The translations under genes were made by a program, and so were the position numbers. The notes under the pieces are model-generated. The model saw only the letters and a list, made by a program, of their open reading frames with translations, was not told where the DNA came from and did not search any database. DNA of 64,000 nt, from NCBI GenBank assembly GCA_934193095.1, contig CAKPUX010000003.1:7631-71630 (forward strand), given 5' to 3'. Below, one piece after another: positions 20,301-28,611 of the stretch; the first letter of the stretch is position 1; each line of letters begins with the position of its first letter. The DNA is from an uncultured Dialister sp. (GTDB lineage: Bacteria; Bacillota; Negativicutes; Veillonellales; Dialisteraceae).

Positions 20301-21001
20301 AGCACCTCCGATAAAGATGGCATACCTGCCGATTCATCGATGAACCCATTCGCAAAGACGGGGAGCACCGCATAGCCTTCTTTTTCCGCTTCCTCCAGAA
20401 AGGCCTTCACATACGCGGTATCATCCCAGATCCACTCATCTCGGTAAAAAAGCAGCCCCAGCACCGGCCGATCTCCATAGGGATGCGCTGCCTCGAAATC
20501 CGAGAGCGTCTTCTGAAAACGACTCTCTGCGCCCGGATCATAGATCCCTGCCCAGCTGTACTTCTCCGGCGGTTGCGCTTTTTCTGATTTATCATCAAAG
20601 AGTCCATTCGCATACAGCCACAGATTCTTGAAATTGCTGAGACCGCCATACAAGCAGTACTTGCGGAATGTCTCAAGCACATCGCCATCTATAGAAGCAC
20701 TGTGCTCTGCCATATCCCCATCAATGGCATCAACAAAGTAAGCGATGTGATTCTGATCCAGAAAATTTTTACAGTCTTTCCAAAAAGAAGACTTCAGTGC
20801 ATTCTTCATCAAGTGGATCATGACCAGAGAGGCACCTGAAACTTTACGCTCCCAGTTCCTGCTCCAGTCACTCGTGCGTTCCACGCGCACAGAAATAGAC
20901 AGGTCAGAGATCAGCCTCTTCTCCTGAAGCGCCTCACAGGCTTTCTTCATGGAGGCATACCGCCTGTCATGGTTCGTCATATATAGAATTTTTGGTTCCA
21001 T
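17288..21001 (-). CDS. cobN: Cobaltochelatase large subunit CobN
   Basis: CobN holds the tetrapyrrole and metal during ATP-driven chelation. The 1237-residue product has the family's length and core, with MGTHGNLEWLPGKGVGLDEESYP and GDIPNIYPYHMTITGEGMIAKRRA around residue 540-585. GAAAGGCGAGCT precedes the ATG. A TATAAT box stands about 105 bp upstream. The next genes, radical SAM, chlI and chlD, are on the same strand with overlaps or short gaps. The CobN plus ChlI/ChlD combination is known from comparative genomics as a variant cobalt chelatase. No CbiK or CbiX type chelatase is seen in this window. Confidence 0.94.
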   Translation of the reverse strand: MEPKILYMTNHDRRYASMKKACEALQEKRLISDLSISVRVERTSDWSRNWERKVSGASLVMIHLMKNALKSSFWKDCKNFLDQNHIAYFVDAIDGDMAEHSASIDGDVLETFRKYCLYGGLSNFKNLWLYANGLFDDKSEKAQPPEKYSWAGIYDPGAESRFQKTLSDFEAAHPYGDRPVLGLLFYRDEWIWDDTAYVKAFLEEAEKEGYAVLPVFANGFIDESAGMPSLSEVLETYFMKDGQPVIDALVSTMKFSMLGAGKTSLPVLKKLGVPILSAYTLLTSEADWRKNPEGMNAVETSIAVALPELDGAITGLPIAGRKKDVDGSVSYVPIPERVTQMVKKAGKWASLHQMKNENKKIAIIFHNYPAKNSNIGSASGLDTMESTIRLMKEMKKAGYQMDFIPETSDDFIRLMTSHATNDISMMTEEQAESCQKLSCREYLDFFRRLGKEAKASMEDTWGEAPGDVMISEKGDILVPGTMDGHLFLTVQPSRQYGMDPSKAYHDPKIPPTHQYLAFYYWLRHVWKADAVIHMGTHGNLEWLPGKGVGLDEESYPDIALGDIPNIYPYHMTITGEGMIAKRRASACLVSYMPAPVADAGAYDEIAELEKTIDEYAALKGNGSDVSAMEEPIRKLAVKAKLDEEIPYHEKKPFADYVASLHDYIEELKDSEVHVGLHILGQPLTGTLLVDGILQMLRLSNGDMPSIYDLFAEKYGVTLDDIQQHAGDMVETQGITGGQLMDKIRKEAKTVIETLASGSFTTEAITSAMALQEAQGGDAWRATLKKLLLFVKEEMVPRIQGAKEELTHTMDALAGRYVEPGPSGSPNAGGVSLLPSGRNFYGTDPRTMPSPTGWQLGVKLGDRMIEKFIADQGKYPENIGMVLWSGPNMRSSGQDIAEFLYLLGVRPVWQKGSLRVTGLEAIPLTELKRPRIDVMGRISGLFRDTLPQLAELMDQAVLLVAALDESEEDNFIRKHVREDARSMEDAGVDGDEAWRNAAFRIFGDAPGTYGAGVNTVLDAKNWQTEEDLANVYVRWGGHVFGGGKRGVFHPELFQKRLASLDLTVKNEENHESNILSSDDYNAFHGGMIAAVKSLGGKAPVSYVGDSTNRSSVGVKTVQEEMKRVFRAESMNPKYIEGLMKHGYKGATDLANRLSISFQWDATSGVMDDWMYEQYAQKYALDPAMQKWMKKVNPWALQSMAETLLEANQRDMWHASDEMKEELQELYLSVEGELEDDDD

Positions 21002-21106
21002 AGCTCGCCTTTCTCACGGTCTGTTCTAAAAAATACGTACGGAAACTTTTAGCTCCCCTAAGAAATCAAATGACTCTCTTCATAGAAAACTATGGTTTAC
21101 TCATTC

Positions 21107-21112
21107 ATTATA
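21107..21112 (-). promoter_or_regulatory. -10 box of the cobN operon
   Basis: TATAAT on the minus strand, about 105 bp before the cobN start. The -35 region is weak (TTTAAA at about 16 bases). The leader is too short for a full cobalamin riboswitch and no B12 box is seen. Confidence 0.45.
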
Positions 21113-21175
21113 CTACACATCTGCATATTTTAAATCATTTTGATGACAATTATAATCGAAATTTAACTTACTTAA

Positions 21176-21215
21176 ATAAAAGCGAGGCGGCCATTCAAAA
21201 ATGGTTGCCTCGCTT
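21176..21215 (-). terminator. Terminator after the sugar-type binding lipoprotein
   Basis: AAGCGAGGC and GCCTCGCTT flank an inner CCATT/AATGG pairing. The minus strand continues with TTTATTT. Confidence 0.85.
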
Positions 21216-21299
21216 CGTTATACTGTCATCATGAAATTTCTAAACTGAGAAATGCTGTATCTCCTTAAGGATCACTTGCTGAGTGAACCACTGCCATCA

Positions 21300-22328
21300 T
21301 CAGCCCTTAAAATTCTTTGCATCCATGATCGTGATCCCGGTATTTACATCTCTTTCAGAGACCGCCTTCCCATCAGCAAGTGCAGCAGCCGCCTTCACTG
21401 CTTCGTACCCCATCTTCTCCGGATTCTGTGCGATGGTAGCAAAGTGATAGCTACCATCTTTTAAGGCTGCCACAGCCGGTTCTGAAAGGTCAAAGCCCAT
21501 GACAGCTAGATCCTTGCGACCTTCCTTCATGACTGCAGCAATGGTCGCCTTCGTAGAGCTGTTGTTGCAGGCAATGATCCCCTTCACGCTCTTATCCTGA
21601 AGAGTCTTTTCCACCAGTTCACCCGCCGTCTGCTCATCTCCGTAATTGATAAGATATGCTTTGGAAATCTTCCATTTCTTCGGTGCCACATTGTACCAGT
21701 TCGCAATGGTAGAATCCAGACGTTCCGAGATCGTGCGGCTAGCCAAGTTGCTGACATGCATGACGACAGTGATTTCCTCCTCTTCCGATACGCCGCTTTC
21801 TTTCAGAAGCTGCACCATCTTCTTCGCCACTTCCGCACCGGCCGCGAGGTTATTCGTCATGTAGGACGCATCATAGTCTTCCGTATTCATCATCGTATCG
21901 ACCAGAACGACCGGCAGCTTATCGCCTCGAAGATTCTTCGCAGTCTCGGTCAGACGCATGCTGTCAGCCGCGCCGAGAATAATGGAATCCGCCTTTTTCG
22001 CCTGCGCATCAAGCAGCATGGCGCGCTGCAGCTCCCAGTTGCCATCCTTATTCACGCCGCCTACATAGACATTGATCCCATTCTCTTCCCCTGCTTTTTT
22101 CATGCCGGCAATCACTTTTTTCCAATAGCTGCCATTTATGGCTTTCACGACAGCATAGACATTCTTCTGTCCGCTTTTCACGGAGGTGACTGCTTTGAAA
22201 TCCTGCTTCGCCGGTGCCTCAGCGACCTTCTGTGTCACCGTGCCCTGCGGCTCAGCCTGATTGCCACACCCGGCGACCCCACCCGCCAGAATACATGCAG
22301 AAATAAGAAGTGCCCACATTTTTTTCAT
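21300..22328 (-). CDS. Periplasmic sugar-binding-type lipoprotein, orphan
   Basis: The 342-residue product has a lipoprotein signal (MKKMWALLISACILAGGVAGC, lipid Cys at residue 21) and the two-lobed Peripla_BP_4 fold typical of ribose/galactose-type ABC binding proteins (KKVIAGMKKAGEENGINVYVGG early; GIIACNNSSTKATIAAV; VMGFDLSEPAVAALKDGS late). A good AAAAGGAG site precedes the ATG. No ABC permease or ATPase is adjacent, and it sits between two cobalamin gene groups. The ligand is unknown. Confidence 0.9.
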   Translation of the reverse strand: MKKMWALLISACILAGGVAGCGNQAEPQGTVTQKVAEAPAKQDFKAVTSVKSGQKNVYAVVKAINGSYWKKVIAGMKKAGEENGINVYVGGVNKDGNWELQRAMLLDAQAKKADSIILGAADSMRLTETAKNLRGDKLPVVLVDTMMNTEDYDASYMTNNLAAGAEVAKKMVQLLKESGVSEEEEITVVMHVSNLASRTISERLDSTIANWYNVAPKKWKISKAYLINYGDEQTAGELVEKTLQDKSVKGIIACNNSSTKATIAAVMKEGRKDLAVMGFDLSEPAVAALKDGSYHFATIAQNPEKMGYEAVKAAAALADGKAVSERDVNTGITIMDAKNFKG

Positions 22329-22497
22329 ATTGATTGCTCCTTTTCCACAGAAGCATCATCGTGGAAAAAGAAATCTAAGATATTTCTTACAGGCGGCCAC
22401 CATGATCGCTTCCATCATTAAATTATAACTTTATCCATTTTAAATGCTCTCACATGAATTTTCAACTTGAAAAAGTAAAGAGATGATTAACATACAG

Positions 22498-22532
22498 AAA
22501 TGCCGCATGAACATAAGACTCATGCGGCATTT
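22498..22532 (-). terminator. Terminator after cobC
   Basis: AAATGCCGCATGA and TCATGCGGCATTT form a perfect 13-bp stem about 60 bp past the cobC stop. Confidence 0.8.
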
Positions 22533-22592
22533 GAAAGTGTAAAATGTAGAAAGCAGGCCTCGGCCAGACAACATTTCCTAAGGAACTACTCC

Positions 22593-23243
22593 TTATTTAA
22601 GTAGATGCGATGTCGCTGTATCTGCCAGATGACTGGTCTGATTCAGAGAAAAAAGCATATTCATATCATTCATATTATTTTCCCCGACAAAATGGCGGAT
22701 CTCCGTGACACTGGCATTGGATAGGCCCATATTCCATGAACGCGCCAGCGGAATGTCGATCATCGCACAGATGATCGTGCGAAGGGCTGCACCATGACTG
22801 ACGATGGCATAGCTTTTATGATCTCCACGGGATAGAAGCTCCTCCATAAATGCCATTGTACGTACCTGGCAGTCGAGGAAAGACTCTCCGTTAGGGAGCC
22901 GCAGCTGGTCAGGATGGTGATACATCTCACTGATCATGCCCGGCCAGAGCTGATCGATCTCGCTGAAAGTCTTCCCCTCCCAGTCACCGAAGCAAAGCTC
23001 CTGCAGCGCAGGCACGATTTCAAGCTCCATGCCATGTGCCTTCGCGATGCCTTCCGCCGTGATTCGCGCCCGCTTGAGGGGACTCGTAATCACGCCGTCA
23101 AGAGGGATATCCTTGAAATAGGACGCCACTTTCTCCACCTGCGCCACCCCCATATCGGAGAGCGCCACATCCGTCGAGCCCTGATAACGTCCTGACTTAT
23201 TCCATTCAGTCTCTCCATGACGGATAAGATATAGTGTAATCAT
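22593..23243 (-). CDS. cobC: Alpha-ribazole phosphatase-like histidine phosphatase
   Basis: It would remove the phosphate from alpha-ribazole-5'-phosphate or adenosylcobalamin-5'-phosphate. The 216-residue product has the phosphoglycerate-mutase-type phosphohistidine motif LIRHGETEWN at the N-terminus, acid residue segment ELCFGDWEGKTF, and the second catalytic His in VSHGAALR. The fold is shared by other phosphatases; the cobalamin role follows from its place 46 bp after cobD. CAAGGAGACGACAGCT precedes the ATG. Confidence 0.85.
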   Translation of the reverse strand: MITLYLIRHGETEWNKSGRYQGSTDVALSDMGVAQVEKVASYFKDIPLDGVITSPLKRARITAEGIAKAHGMELEIVPALQELCFGDWEGKTFSEIDQLWPGMISEMYHHPDQLRLPNGESFLDCQVRTMAFMEELLSRGDHKSYAIVSHGAALRTIICAMIDIPLARSWNMGLSNASVTEIRHFVGENNMNDMNMLFSLNQTSHLADTATSHLLK

Positions 23244-23289
23244 AGCTGTCGTCTCCTTGTGTTATCTCTATTCACATCTGTCCCTCGGT

Positions 23290-24366
23290 TCAATTTTCCA
23301 CAGCGCCGAGCGCCTTTATGAGAATCTGATTTTCTTCTTCTGTTCGCACAGCGACGCGGAAGTACGTCTCGTCCAATCCTTCATAATTTCCGCACTGACG
23401 GATAAATATGTGATACGGCATCAATGCTTTCTGCAGCTTCCCTGCCGTTTCAAATTTTCCAATGAGCTGGCAGAGAATGAAATTCACAGAGCCCGGCAAT
23501 ACTTTGATAAAATCCAAAGCTGCAAGATCGGAGGAAAGCGTTTTCCTTTCTTTCTGGCAATACATTCTGGTTCCTTTGATGTAGTCCTCATCGGATGCTG
23601 CCGCGGTCATGTAGGACTGCGCGAGGCCATTCACATTCCACGGTATCAGCGTATCCCGCAGTCTTTCCGCCAGCACAGGGTGGAGAAAAGCGGCTCCGAT
23701 ACGAAGTCCCGGCACGGCATAGAATTTTGTGAGCGACATCACGACCGCTCCGCAGGTTTCATTCACAAGAACGCGCCGATAGGATACATCATCTCCTACG
23801 AAATCAATGAAAGATTCATCGATGATGAGGAAGCTCTCTTTCTTCTTTGCCAAATGAAGAACCGCTTCAAAGTCCGGCGGAGAGAGTAGCTGCCCGTCCG
23901 GATTATTGGGGTGACCGAGGTAGATCAAAGAATGCGGAAGAAGTTTCTTCTCGATTTCCTCTAAGGGAAGGGCAAATCCCTGATCCGCCTTGAGAAGAAA
24001 GCTGTCCACCGGGCAGCCCGCCGCCTCAGCAGAAAGGCGGTACTCCGAAAAGGACGGTGCCGGAACGATCACTTTCTTCGGATGAAGAAGCTCGAGGAGT
24101 TTGTACATGAGCTCGGTCGCACCATTTCCGAGTGCCATCGACTCTTCCGGGATCCCATAACGGATGGAAAGGCTTTTCTTCAGCGCACGGCACTCCACAT
24201 CCGGATAGCGGAGAGTCTCTTTTTCCCAGTGCGCAAGCAGTGCGGCTCTTCCCTTGGGAGACAGGCCGAGCGGATTGATATTGATACTGAAATCGAAGAC
24301 TTTGTCCTGCTCCTCTTCGGAGAGGCCAAAGACATCGCCCCCATGGCGGGATGATTTGATAGACAT
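23290..24366 (-). CDS. cobD: Threonine-phosphate decarboxylase (PLP enzyme)
   Basis: It makes (R)-1-amino-2-propanol O-2-phosphate, the linker of cobalamin, from threonine phosphate. The 358-residue product belongs to class I/II aminotransferases: the CobD-typical HGGDV opening, the NGATELMYKLL segment, GHPNNPDGQLL, and the PLP lysine in SLTKFYAVPGLRIG. Its substrate would come from the threonine kinase just upstream. AAAGGAC precedes the ATG. Confidence 0.93.
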   Translation of the reverse strand: MSIKSSRHGGDVFGLSEEEQDKVFDFSININPLGLSPKGRAALLAHWEKETLRYPDVECRALKKSLSIRYGIPEESMALGNGATELMYKLLELLHPKKVIVPAPSFSEYRLSAEAAGCPVDSFLLKADQGFALPLEEIEKKLLPHSLIYLGHPNNPDGQLLSPPDFEAVLHLAKKKESFLIIDESFIDFVGDDVSYRRVLVNETCGAVVMSLTKFYAVPGLRIGAAFLHPVLAERLRDTLIPWNVNGLAQSYMTAAASDEDYIKGTRMYCQKERKTLSSDLAALDFIKVLPGSVNFILCQLIGKFETAGKLQKALMPYHIFIRQCGNYEGLDETYFRVAVRTEEENQILIKALGAVEN

Positions 24367-24400
24367 AGTGAAAGTCCTTTATCAATGGATTTTTCTTAAA

Positions 24401-24442
24401 AAGCACGGATTGCATCGTTATCCGATCTCATCTGCGTTTTCT
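24401..24442. repeat. Short palindromic element, diverged copy
   Basis: AAGCACGGAT and ATCTGCGTTTTC flank a 19-base centre in the gap between pduX and cobD, resembling the element at 38571. Confidence 0.4.
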
Positions 24443-24452
24443 TAAATACACA

Positions 24453-24482
24453 AAAGCACGAACTCTACCGAGTCCGTGCTTT
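24453..24482 (-). terminator. Terminator after pduX
   Basis: AAAGCACGGACTC and GAGTTCGTGCTTT pair across a four-base loop, 16 bp after the pduX stop. Confidence 0.8.
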
Positions 24483-24498
24483 CATTATAATGTATCAA

Positions 24499-25353
24499 TT
24501 AGATTTTTTCTACCTGCATACCACGATTGGTGAGGCTCACAAGATCGAGGAAGGTGATGCCTTCGACAGTGTCCTCCAGCTTTTCCCGAAGAGGCAAGGC
24601 CTCCATGCCCGGCGGCAGAATAAGTCCCAGGACAGTCCCGCTGTGCGCACAGATGACCCCTTTCCCACCAAGAGAAAGGCCGATCCGATGAAAATCCGCA
24701 AGCTGCTTTTTATACAGGATCTTCTGGTTGCAGAATGCAGAGATAGAGGCAGCCTCGCCTATGAGGTCAATGGATTTTTCAGCGATGCCTTTCTCGAAGA
24801 GACGAAGAGCATGTGCGATATCCTTTTCATTGCTTTTCTGCAGAACGATAAGATCTTCCCTCGAATTGAAAGACATTGTGTCGATCTCTCCCCCGCAGTC
24901 ATAGATGAGAATATCCATCGCCGGTGAGAGCCCGAGAGAACGAATCGCTTTTCCTTCCCTGTAGTCAAATTGCACGATCCCCTCGAAGAAGGTCGCATCG
25001 CTTGGCTCTATAGAGAGCGCAATGTGAGCGATCTCCTCCATCGACAGCTTCCGCCCGAAGGAAAGCGCAACGGCCTCTGCAACAGCACTGATATCCGCCG
25101 TACTCGAAGCAAGACCCTTTCCTTTCGGTATCGAGGAGATAAGGCGCACGGACGGCCGATCCGTCTCACCAAGGTAAGCCAGCGTCTTTCTCAGCGCTTC
25201 CTCTGCTTTATCAGGAAGTGCATCCTCTGCCTTTTCATCCACCAGAGCCATCGCATAGCGGTTGATGGGGCAGGTCACCATGAAGGAAGCCCCCTCTGCA
25301 TAGCCCTGTATGAATTCGCCGCAGGAACCTGGCGAGCTAACTACATATGCCAT
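24499..25353 (-). CDS. pduX: L-threonine kinase (GHMP family)
   Basis: It phosphorylates L-threonine with ATP for the cobalamin aminopropanol arm. The 284-residue product opens VVSSPGSCGEFIQG and has the GHMP ATP loop IPKGKGLASSTADISAV near residue 95, plus a C-terminal GGKGVICAHSGTVLGL segment. ATG 25353 is chosen because AAGGGGG stands upstream; the longer in-frame start lies deep inside cobS and adds 56 unlike residues. It overlaps cobS by 13 bases and is followed by cobD, its pathway partner. Confidence 0.92.
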   Translation of the reverse strand: MAYVVSSPGSCGEFIQGYAEGASFMVTCPINRYAMALVDEKAEDALPDKAEEALRKTLAYLGETDRPSVRLISSIPKGKGLASSTADISAVAEAVALSFGRKLSMEEIAHIALSIEPSDATFFEGIVQFDYREGKAIRSLGLSPAMDILIYDCGGEIDTMSFNSREDLIVLQKSNEKDIAHALRLFEKGIAEKSIDLIGEAASISAFCNQKILYKKQLADFHRIGLSLGGKGVICAHSGTVLGLILPPGMEALPLREKLEDTVEGITFLDLVSLTNRGMQVEKI

Positions 25354-26090
25354 ACCTGCCCCCTTGTAAGAATGACGAAAAGCAGAGCCAGAAAGGCTTC
25401 TGTAAGCTCGGTGACAAATCCATAGGTATCGCCTGTCGTGCCACCGATCTTCTTGACGATCCAACTGTTCAACTTGAGCCCGATTGCGATGGCAGCCCCC
25501 GCCAGCAGAAGGTAGGTCCATCCGAAGAAGAGGGCAGGCAGCAATGCCAGCACAAAGGCTTTCTCCAGTGCATACTTCTCACGATAAGCGGCAAACGCTT
25601 TCCCCATGCCGTATGGCCGGGCATAGGGATACTCGCAGATAGAGATCACCATATTGAGCCGCCCCAACGTCGGCATCGCCATAAGAACCAGATAGAGCGG
25701 CGCATCCGCCGAGCCCAGCGAGAGCGTTTCAACCAGCACAAAGATTAGAATGGACAGCATACCGAAAGAACCGATAAGGCTGTCCTTCATGATCTCCAGA
25801 CAACGCTCCTTTGAGCGGCCGGAAAACAAGCCGTCCGAAGAATCCATCAGCCCATCGGCGAGTGTCCCCCCGGTGAGGAAAAGCTCTCCCACCACCAGAA
25901 GGAATCCCGTCAAAAGCGGTACACCAAGCGGCTTCATCAAGAAATAGATAAGGCACATAAAAGCGCCGATGATCCATCCTATCACAGGAAACCAAGTGAC
26001 GCTTTTCCCGAACTCCTCATCATTCCATACGGTGCGGTCGGAAATATGGATACGGGTCAGAAACTGCAGACCCACTAAAAATGCATTCAT
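25341..26090 (-). CDS. cobS: Adenosylcobinamide-GDP ribazoletransferase
   Basis: A membrane enzyme that joins alpha-ribazole (phosphate) to adenosylcobinamide-GDP, the final assembly step. The 249-residue product has the signature DGLMDSSDGLFSGRSKER near residue 80-100 and five to six membrane spans; TTGDTYGFVTELTEA near the end is also typical. GGTGATTTC precedes the ATG, five bases after the cbiB stop. Confidence 0.96.
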   Translation of the reverse strand: MNAFLVGLQFLTRIHISDRTVWNDEEFGKSVTWFPVIGWIIGAFMCLIYFLMKPLGVPLLTGFLLVVGELFLTGGTLADGLMDSSDGLFSGRSKERCLEIMKDSLIGSFGMLSILIFVLVETLSLGSADAPLYLVLMAMPTLGRLNMVISICEYPYARPYGMGKAFAAYREKYALEKAFVLALLPALFFGWTYLLLAGAAIAIGLKLNSWIVKKIGGTTGDTYGFVTELTEAFLALLFVILTRGQVWHM

Positions 26091-26094
26091 GAAA

Positions 26095-27075
26095 TCACCA
26101 GAAGATATAAATCAGCACCGTCTCAAGCGCAATGAAAAGAATCGTCGCACCGTACATCATCATGATCGAGGTCATGATATGGTCCGACTTCAGGGGTGTC
26201 TCGGCATCCCCCATGTATTCACGGAATTCCGGTTTCCCTTCATAGTAGTTATACCCGCCGAGCTGCACATGCATCGCACCGGCGACCGTCGCTTCCGCAT
26301 AGCCGCCATTGGGACTCGGATGTTTCTTCGCATCACGCAGGCAGATCTCTACGGCATGACGCCAGTCCAAATGCAAAAGGAATGCCGCTGCCACAAAGAG
26401 CAGAAAGGTGATACGCGCCGGGATATAATTCAGTACATCATCGATGCGTGCCGCAAAACGCCCGAAAAAGAGATAGCGGTCATTTTTATAGCCGAGCATA
26501 GAGTCCATCGTATTTCCTGCGCGATAGACCATCGCTCCTACCGGACCGAAAAGCAGAAAATAGAAGAGCGGAGAAATGATCCCATCCGTCGTATTCTCTG
26601 CGATGGTCTCGATCGTGCCGCGCGCTATATTGCTTTCATCCAGATTCTCTGTATCCCGGCCGACGATCCAGCTAAGTCGCTTTCTGGCTGTTACGAGATC
26701 CTTATCATCTTTCAGAAGATGGTATATTTCCAGACCGTCTCTGGCAAGCGAGCGTGGCGTCATCGTGAAATAAAGGACAATGGTACTGATGGCTGCATAG
26801 AACCACAGTCCGCCAAGATGTCCAAGGTAAATCAGAAAAGCCGTCAGAAGACCTACGGTAAGCAGCACAAGCAGCACCGTAAGCATCCCGCGAAGAAACA
26901 TATTTCCATCGGACGTCTTTTTCTCCGGATACAGGTGGCTCTCGTAGAAGGAGATCAGATTTCCGATAAGTACCACCGGATGCCACTTCGAGCGCGGATC
27001 GCCATAGACCGTATCCACCACGAGAGCCGCGAAAGGGATCGCCGCCTCTGTGATGGAAGTAAGAAGCCCGCTCAC
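26095..27075 (-). CDS. cbiB: Adenosylcobinamide-phosphate synthase CbiB
   Basis: A membrane enzyme attaching aminopropanol phosphate to adenosylcobyric acid. The 326-residue product has the opening VVDTVYGDPRSKWHPVVLIG and the conserved RDTENLDESNIARGTIETIAEN block near 150-170, with several membrane spans. It starts with GTG directly after the cobQ TAA, with GGAG upstream, so it is translationally coupled. Confidence 0.95.
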   Translation of the reverse strand: MSGLLTSITEAAIPFAALVVDTVYGDPRSKWHPVVLIGNLISFYESHLYPEKKTSDGNMFLRGMLTVLLVLLTVGLLTAFLIYLGHLGGLWFYAAISTIVLYFTMTPRSLARDGLEIYHLLKDDKDLVTARKRLSWIVGRDTENLDESNIARGTIETIAENTTDGIISPLFYFLLFGPVGAMVYRAGNTMDSMLGYKNDRYLFFGRFAARIDDVLNYIPARITFLLFVAAAFLLHLDWRHAVEICLRDAKKHPSPNGGYAEATVAGAMHVQLGGYNYYEGKPEFREYMGDAETPLKSDHIMTSIMMMYGATILFIALETVLIYIFW

Positions 27076-28611
27076 TTATTCATTCTCCAGAATCTTATAG
27101 AAGGCGTCCATGTTGAAGTTCTTTCTGACAGTATTCGCCAGACGATCGAATTCCGACTCCTTATACTTTCTGTAGCGGAACTGGATCGGCAGATCTTCGA
27201 GTCCTTTTCTCCGGCGGAGCGCATTGATGACGGCACGGCGGATCTCATCATTATCGAATATGCCATGGCAATAGGTACCGAAAACATTGTGTTTTTCATT
27301 GATGAATCCGTCCATGAGGTCGACCGGCGATTCGCTTCGTTGTGTGATATGGAAGAGAGCCTGTGCCTCTTTGGTGAGCGTCGTCTCGCCCATATGGATC
27401 TCATACCCACGCATGCCTTTGGCGGAGAATTTCATATCGAGGAAAGGAAGCTCCTCGCAGTCAAAGAGCACCTGATAGGTATTCTTTTTGCCATGCATCG
27501 AAGTTTCATAGGGCAGAAGGCCGAGTCCTTCGACTTCATCATTTTCACTTTCCACGTGAAGCGGGTCACAGACTTTTTCCCCGAGCATCTGGTAGCCGCC
27601 GCAGATGCCGATGACAGGTACACCCTCTTCTGCCAGCTCACAGATTTCCTTTGCATAGCCCTGTCGCTTCAGGTACAGCAGATCTTCGGTCGTATTCTTA
27701 CTGCCCGGCAGCATGATGAGGTCCGGATGACCGATCATATCCCCCTGCTGGACAAAGCGGACATTCACATCCGGTTCATGATTCAACGCATCGAAGTCGG
27801 TAAAATTCGAGATCTTCGGAGTCTGCATGACAGCGATGTGAATATCTCTCATCACGTGATCGCTTGGCATATCCTGCAGGGAGACCGAGTCCTCATCGTC
27901 GATGCCCAGCTTGTCGAGGTAAGGGATGACACCAAGGACCGGGACGCCTGTCCTTTCTTTGAGGAAGGTCAGCGCCGGTTCAAGCAGGGTGATATCACCC
28001 CTGAACTTATTGATGATGAGCCCTTTCACGAGGGCTCTCTCATCCTCATCGAGCAGCATCAGCGTGCCGACGATCGAAGCAAGCGCACCGCCGCGGTCAA
28101 TATCGGCGATAAGGAAGACAGGCGCGTGGCATTCCTTCGCGATACGCATGTTGACGATATCATTTTTCTTCAGATTCACTTCCGCCGGACTGCCAGCCCC
28201 TTCGATGACGAGCGCATCATAATGCGTTTCCATATAGGCCAGGGCTTCCTTCACGCTCGCCCATGCCTGCTGGCTGTACTTGTTCTGGTAATCAGAAGCA
28301 CTGTAGTTACCGACCGACTGCCCCAAAAGAATGACCTGAGAGCAGGAATTGCCCGTCGGTTTCAAAAGGACAGGGTTCATCTGTACGATCGGATCCGCAC
28401 CTGCTGCTTCCGCCTGCGCGACCGTCGAACGTCCAATTTCGCCGCCGGAACGGGTGACATAGGAATTCAGCGCCATGTTCTGCGCTTTGAATGGAGCTGT
28501 ATTATATCCATCCTGCGTCAGAATGCGGCAAAACGCGGTACACAGGATGCTTTTCCCTACATGAGAACTGGTCCCCTGAAACATGACTCTTTTTGCGATC
28601 TTTGTCATCAT
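27076..28611 (-). CDS. cobQ: Cobyric acid synthase
   Basis: It amidates side chains b, d, e and g of adenosylcobyrinate diamide with glutamine and ATP. The 511-residue product has GTSSHVGKSILCTAF at the N-terminus, the VEGAGSPAEVNL segment, and a C-terminal amidotransferase domain with nucleophile Cys in IGICGGYQMLG and HGIFDN histidine. Length is normal. Its ATG overlaps the cobU end by four bases. Also known as cbiP. Confidence 0.96.
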   Translation of the reverse strand: MMTKIAKRVMFQGTSSHVGKSILCTAFCRILTQDGYNTAPFKAQNMALNSYVTRSGGEIGRSTVAQAEAAGADPIVQMNPVLLKPTGNSCSQVILLGQSVGNYSASDYQNKYSQQAWASVKEALAYMETHYDALVIEGAGSPAEVNLKKNDIVNMRIAKECHAPVFLIADIDRGGALASIVGTLMLLDEDERALVKGLIINKFRGDITLLEPALTFLKERTGVPVLGVIPYLDKLGIDDEDSVSLQDMPSDHVMRDIHIAVMQTPKISNFTDFDALNHEPDVNVRFVQQGDMIGHPDLIMLPGSKNTTEDLLYLKRQGYAKEICELAEEGVPVIGICGGYQMLGEKVCDPLHVESENDEVEGLGLLPYETSMHGKKNTYQVLFDCEELPFLDMKFSAKGMRGYEIHMGETTLTKEAQALFHITQRSESPVDLMDGFINEKHNVFGTYCHGIFDNDEIRRAVINALRRRKGLEDLPIQFRYRKYKESEFDRLANTVRKNFNMDAFYKILENE

